A stretch of DNA of 64,000 bases, taken from Simplicispira sedimenti (GTDB lineage Bacteria > Pseudomonadota > Gammaproteobacteria > Burkholderiales > Burkholderiaceae_C). Location: the NCBI RefSeq assembly GCF_022760965.1, contig NZ_JAKVIJ010000006.1, positions 167,459-231,458 on the forward strand. Direction: 5' to 3'. The notes under the pieces were generated by a model. That model was not told the DNA's origin, did not search any database, and worked only from the letters and a program-made list of their open reading frames with translations. Position numbers and translations under genes: made by a program. Shown here piece after piece: positions 60,462 to 64,000 of the stretch; position 1 is the first letter of the stretch; each line of letters begins with the position of its first letter.

Positions 60462-62663
60462 ATGACCGACCGCACCACCGTCCACGGCCTGCAAGTGGCC
60501 ACCAACCTGCACCGCTTCATTGAAGACCAGGTGCTGCCCGGCACCGGCATCGACGCTGCCACGTTCTGGAAGGGCTTCGACGCCATCGTGTCCGACCTGG
60601 CTCCGCGCAACATCGCCCTGCTGGCCGAGCGCGACCGGCTTCAGACCGAGCTGGACACCTGGCACAAAGCCAACCCCGGCCCGATCAAGGACATGTTGGC
60701 CTACCGTGGCTTCCTGGAAAAAATTGGCTACCTCGTGCCCCAGCCGGCCGACGTGAAGGTCACCACCGCCAACGTGGACGATGAGCTGGCCACGCAGGCC
60801 GGCCCGCAGCTGGTGGTGCCCATCCTGAACGCGCGCTACGCCCTGAACGCCGCCAACGCGCGCTGGGGCAGCCTGTACGACGCGCTGTACGGCACCGACG
60901 CCATCAGCGAAGAGGGCGGCGCCGAGAAGGGCAAGGGCTACAACCCGGTGCGCGGCGCCAAGGTGATCGCCTTCGCCCGCCAGGTGCTGGACGACAACGC
61001 GCCCCTGGCCAGCGGCTCGCACAAGGACGCCACCGGCTACCGCGTGGAAGGCGGCCAGCTCGTGGTGCAGCTTGGCGGCGCCAGCACCGGCCTGAAGGAT
61101 CCCGCCCAGTTCAAGGGCTACCAGGGCAATGCGGCGGCGCCGTCGTCCGTGCTGCTGCAGCACAACGGCCTGCACCTGGACATCCAGATTAACCGCACTA
61201 CGCCCATTGGTCAGTCCGACGCCGCGGGCGTGAGCGACGTGGTGCTCGAAGCCGCGCTCTCCACCATCCTCGACCTGGAGGACTCCGTGGCTGCCGTGGA
61301 CGCCGAGGACAAGGTGCTGGGCTACAGCAACTGGCTGGGCATCCTCAAGGGCACGCTGACCGAGTCGTTCGAGAAGGGCGGCAAGACCATGACGCGCGGC
61401 CTCAACCCCGACCGCGTCTATACCGGCCCGAACGGCGGCGAAGTGCGCCTGCATGGCCGCAGCCTGATGTTCGTGCGCAACGTCGGCCACCTGATGACCA
61501 ACCCGGCCATCCTCTGGAAGGACGCCCAGGGCCAGCAGCGCGAGATCCCCGAAGGCATCATGGACGCCGTGGTCACCACCACCATCGCGCTGCACGACCT
61601 GCAGGGCCATGGTGCACGCGGTCTGCGCAACTCGCGCAAGGGCTCGGTCTACATCGTCAAGCCCAAGATGCACGGCCCCACGGAAGTGGCTTTCGCCGCA
61701 GAACTGTTCGGCCGCGTGGAAAAGCTCCTGGGCCTGCCCGACAGCACGGTCAAGCTCGGCATCATGGACGAGGAGCGCCGCACCTCGGTCAACCTCAAGG
61801 CCTGCATTGCCGCCGCGCAAAGCCGCGTGGCCTTCATCAACACCGGCTTCCTGGACCGCACCGGCGACGAGATGCACACCGCCATGCTGGCCGGCCCGAT
61901 GATCCGCAAGGGCGACATGAAGACCAGCGCCTGGATCCAGTCCTACGAGCGCAACAACGTGCTGGTGGGCCTGTCGTGCGGTCTGCGCGGCAAGGCGCAG
62001 ATCGGCAAGGGCATGTGGGCCATGCCCGACCTGATGGCCGAGATGCTCAAGCAGAAGATCGCCCACCCCAAGGCGGGCGCCAACACCGCCTGGGTGCCCA
62101 GCCCCACGGGCGCCACGCTGCACGCGCTGCACTACCACCAGGTGAAGGTGAGCGACATCCAGATCGAACTGGAAAAGATCGACGCCAATGCCGAACGCGA
62201 CAACCTGCTGACGGGGCTGCTCACGGTGCCCGTGGCGGCTGCGCCCAGCTGGAGCGATGCCGAGAAGCAGCAGGAGCTGGACAACAACGCCCAGGGCATC
62301 CTCGGCTACGTGGTGCGCTGGGTGGACCAGGGGGTTGGCTGCTCCAAGGTGCCGGACATCCACAACATTGGCCTGATGGAAGACCGTGCCACGCTGCGCA
62401 TCAGCAGCCAGCACATGGCCAACTGGTTGCACCACGGCGTGGTGACCGAGGCCCAGGTGCGCGAGACCTTCGAACGCATGGCCGCTGTGGTGGATGGCCA
62501 GAACGCTGGCGACCCGCTGTACCGCCCCATGGCCGGTCACTTCGATACCAGCATGGCCTATCAGGCTGCCTGCGATCTGGTCTTCAAGGGCCTGCAGCAA
62601 CCCAGCGGCTACACCGAGCCCCTGTTGCACGCCTGGCGCCTCAAGCTCAAGGCATCTGCCTGA
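60462..62663 (+). CDS. glcB: Malate synthase G
   Basis: 733 residues, the size of the monomeric G form (~720-730). Condenses glyoxylate with acetyl-CoA to malate in the glyoxylate/glycolate routes. Motifs: TILDLEDSVAAVDAEDK (catalytic/Mg region), GRSLMFVRNVGHLM, GSVYIVKPKMHGPTEVAFA, KLGIMDEERRTSVNLKACI (with a catalytic Glu/Arg set) and C-terminal Asp in the VVDGQNAGDPLYRPM region. ATG 60462 gives MTDRTTVHGLQVA. Monocistronic: a dyad lies upstream and a terminator downstream. Confidence 0.97.
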   Translation: MTDRTTVHGLQVATNLHRFIEDQVLPGTGIDAATFWKGFDAIVSDLAPRNIALLAERDRLQTELDTWHKANPGPIKDMLAYRGFLEKIGYLVPQPADVKVTTANVDDELATQAGPQLVVPILNARYALNAANARWGSLYDALYGTDAISEEGGAEKGKGYNPVRGAKVIAFARQVLDDNAPLASGSHKDATGYRVEGGQLVVQLGGASTGLKDPAQFKGYQGNAAAPSSVLLQHNGLHLDIQINRTTPIGQSDAAGVSDVVLEAALSTILDLEDSVAAVDAEDKVLGYSNWLGILKGTLTESFEKGGKTMTRGLNPDRVYTGPNGGEVRLHGRSLMFVRNVGHLMTNPAILWKDAQGQQREIPEGIMDAVVTTTIALHDLQGHGARGLRNSRKGSVYIVKPKMHGPTEVAFAAELFGRVEKLLGLPDSTVKLGIMDEERRTSVNLKACIAAAQSRVAFINTGFLDRTGDEMHTAMLAGPMIRKGDMKTSAWIQSYERNNVLVGLSCGLRGKAQIGKGMWAMPDLMAEMLKQKIAHPKAGANTAWVPSPTGATLHALHYHQVKVSDIQIELEKIDANAERDNLLTGLLTVPVAAAPSWSDAEKQQELDNNAQGILGYVVRWVDQGVGCSKVPDIHNIGLMEDRATLRISSQHMANWLHHGVVTEAQVRETFERMAAVVDGQNAGDPLYRPMAGHFDTSMAYQAACDLVFKGLQQPSGYTEPLLHAWRLKLKASA

Positions 62664-62668
62664 TCAAA

Positions 62669-62723
62669 TGCTATTGAATCAATAGCATTCCGCGCACTAT
62701 TTATAGGCGCTAAAGGCTCTTTC
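62669..62723 (+). repeat. 55-bp interspersed element, copy G, after glcB
   Basis: Starts TGCTATTGAATCAATAGCA, an 8-bp perfect stem with a 3-base loop, then GCGC...GGCGC and TAAAGGCTCTTTC. It begins six bases after the glcB stop and sits just before the intrinsic terminator. Confidence 0.87.
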
Positions 62724-62730
62724 ATCCGAA

Positions 62731-62764
62731 GAATGACGGCACCTGCGGGTGCCGTCGTTCTTTC
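62731..62764 (+). terminator. Intrinsic terminator of glcB
   Basis: GAATGACGGCACC (62731-62743) pairs with GGTGCCGTCGTTC (62748-62760), one G-T wobble, 4-base loop, followed by TTTC. Good stem and position 70 bp after the glcB stop. Confidence 0.85.
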
Positions 62765-62803
62765 ATGGGCCTACACTCGGTGAACCGGAACGGCTGCGAA
62801 ACG

Positions 62804-63031
62804 ATGAATACACCACATCCCCCCGACGACGGCATCTGCCCAAGCTGCGGGCATGCCAATCAGTGCGGCATGGCCACGCCTTCAAGCGAAGCCGCTGGGT
62901 TCGATTGTTGGTGCATGCACACTGAGATCTCGCCTACAGCGCTGGCATCCCTGCCCGCCACCGAGCGGGGACTGCGCTGCCTCTGCCCTTCCTGCGCACA
63001 AGGCAACCCGCCTGTGCACAATGGCAAATAG
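62804..63031 (+). CDS. Cysteine-rich CWC-family small protein
   Basis: 75 residues. Contains GICPSCGHANQCGM, FDCWCMH (the CWC motif) and LRCLCPSCAQGN, eight Cys in pairs that look zinc-binding. Function unknown. ATG 62804 gives MNTPHPPDDGICPSCG; an ATG at 62765 lies in frame but overlaps the terminator tail, so is unlikely. Confidence 0.82.
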   Translation: MNTPHPPDDGICPSCGHANQCGMATPSSEAAGFDCWCMHTEISPTALASLPATERGLRCLCPSCAQGNPPVHNGK

Positions 63032-63119
63032 TCACGCGTGATCCTCGACCAGTCCGCCGGCTGGTTGCTCCAGGCTATCCATCGCACCCCAAGTTTTTTC
63101 AATCGGGAGACGTTCTGCC

Positions 63120-63887
63120 ATGTGCCAGTTGCTCGGAATGAATTGCAATACGCCCACCGATGTCGCCTTCAGCTTCACCGGCTTCTCCCAACGTGCCGGA
63201 CGCACAGGCGATCACTGCGATGGCTGGGGCATTGCTTTTTTTGAGGATCGGGGCGTCCGCTTGTTTGTCGATCATGCCCGCGCGGTCGATTCACCCATCG
63301 CAGATCTCATCCGCAACTATCCCCTCAAGAGCCAAAACGTCATTGCACATATCCGCAAAGCCACGCAGGGGCCCGTGAGCCTGCAGAACTGTCATCCCTT
63401 CGTGCGTGAGCTCTGGGGACGGTACTGGGTGTTTGCGCACAATGGCGATTTGAAGGATTTTCGCCCCCGTCTGCACGCTCAGTTCAGACCGGTAGGCTCA
63501 ACGGACAGCGAACACGCCTTTTGCTGGATCATGCAGGAGCTGTCGAAATCCCATGCGACCGTTCCCTGCGTCGAAGAACTGACGCGCACGCTGCGGGAAC
63601 TGGCGGGAGTCATCGCACCCCATGGCACCTTCAATTTCCTGCTCTCCAATGGCCAGGCCCTCTGGGCCCATGCATCCACAAATCTTTGCTACACGGAACG
63701 CAGGCATCCGTTTGCACAGGCGCATTTGTCTGATGAAGACTTGAGTATCGACTTCTCGCAACACACGACCCCAGCCGATCGGGTGGCAGTCATCGTCACA
63801 GCGCCGCTGACACGCGATGAGCCCTGGACGCCCTTTGCTCACAACGAGCTGAAGGTCTTCGTGGACGGCGCAGCATTGGCCATCTGA
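63120..63887 (+). CDS. Class II glutamine amidotransferase, YafJ-like
   Basis: 255 residues. Begins MCQLLGMNCNTP, so Cys2 becomes the N-terminal nucleophile after Met removal. Conserved GDHCDGWGIAFFEDRG, HIRKATQGPVSLQNCHPF and VFAHNGDL are the glutaminase-site motifs. No synthetase domain is attached; the ammonia acceptor is unknown. It is 88 bp after the CWC gene. Confidence 0.92.
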   Translation: MCQLLGMNCNTPTDVAFSFTGFSQRAGRTGDHCDGWGIAFFEDRGVRLFVDHARAVDSPIADLIRNYPLKSQNVIAHIRKATQGPVSLQNCHPFVRELWGRYWVFAHNGDLKDFRPRLHAQFRPVGSTDSEHAFCWIMQELSKSHATVPCVEELTRTLRELAGVIAPHGTFNFLLSNGQALWAHASTNLCYTERRHPFAQAHLSDEDLSIDFSQHTTPADRVAVIVTAPLTRDEPWTPFAHNELKVFVDGAALAI

Positions 63888-63946
63888 ATCCCGCAGATAC
63901 CCCAAAGAGGGGCACCCCGTTGATGAAAGTCGTTTCCCCAAGCAGA

Positions 63947-63977
63947 AGCGCCCCGCACTGTATTAGTGCGGGGCGCT
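63947..63977. terminator. Strong hairpin at the window's right edge
   Basis: AGCGCCCCGCACT (63947-63959) and AGTGCGGGGCGCT (63965-63977) form a 13-bp perfect stem with a 5-base loop, 60 bp past the amidotransferase stop. No T-run on the + strand; it may be bidirectional or belong to a gene beyond the window. Confidence 0.65.
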
Positions 63978-64000
63978 GCTGGGCTGGAATAGGAGCCTGA

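Noticed and set aside
1..64000. tRNA, rRNA, CRISPR, IS element or prophage
   Set aside because: No cloverleaf-like TTCGA arms in context, no regularly spaced repeats, and no transposase, integrase or phage-like protein among the frames.

Overview
The window looks like chromosomal DNA from a high-GC betaproteobacterium of the Comamonadaceae (Acidovorax/Hydrogenophaga-like). The evidence is the codon use and GC content, Cupriavidus-type hox/hyp gene order, the lptA-lptB-rpoN block, and two kinds of short interspersed repeat that I associate from memory with Comamonadaceae intergenic DNA. No tRNA, rRNA, CRISPR array, transposase or phage gene was seen. Coding density is very high, many neighbours overlap by 4 bp, and no gene-free stretch exceeds 300 bp.

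Layout. 1-7 kb: the end of a DUF4139/MuiA-like gene, pgpA, a CinA-type amidase, a GGEEF diguanylate cyclase, a UPF0149/SEC-C protein, a kinase-fold protein, a nitroreductase and a PIN-domain protein. 7-11.5 kb: a THUMP RNA methyltransferase and a NIT-HAMP-PAS-PAS-GGDEF-EAL protein. 11.7-16.8 kb: hoxFUYHW, a soluble NAD-reducing [NiFe]-hydrogenase with its maturation protease. 16.7-22.4 kb (minus): a solute-binding-domain histidine kinase, a receiver protein and a REC-GAF-PAS-GGDEF-EAL protein in one overlapping operon. 22.7-27.9 kb: an iron-sulfur flavoprotein plus the alpha and beta subunits of a 2-oxoacid (probably 2-oxoglutarate):ferredoxin oxidoreductase and a CBS protein. 28-33.8 kb: small regulators and a likely metal (perhaps copper) uptake group of DUF2946 protein, TonB receptor, BNR-like protein and thioredoxin-like protein. 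33.9-46.7 kb (minus): hupE-hypABFCDE-hoxX-hoxA-hoxB-hoxC-hoxJ, meaning nickel uptake, NiFe(CN)2CO assembly and the H2-sensing regulatory hydrogenase cascade. 46.8-53 kb: rpoN, lptB, lptA, dsbA, a SPOR protein and argS. 53-64 kb: psiF, a DUF2214 protein, a LysR regulator, dctA, a hybrid kinase with a LuxR-type regulator, malate synthase G, and two small downstream genes.

How the parts fit. HoxFUYH would make NADH from H2. HupE and the Hyp proteins supply nickel and the active-site ligands, HoxX is the CO-ligand enzyme of aerobic H2 oxidisers, and RpoN (sigma-54) is the partner of the HoxA activator. The most striking point is that the H2-sensing arm is damaged twice. hoxA carries a +1 frameshift exactly inside a perfect 20-bp inverted repeat, and hoxB has an in-frame amber codon at position 144, while all other hox/hyp genes are intact. 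The split leaves an open frame for a receiver-less HoxA, so constitutive hydrogenase expression is a testable possibility.

A second notable signal is a family of seven ~55-bp elements of fixed architecture. Three of them are read through as in-frame coding sequence (rpoN, an RNA methyltransferase and cinA), and one provides a gene's stop codon, which recalls the behaviour of Rickettsia palindromic elements.
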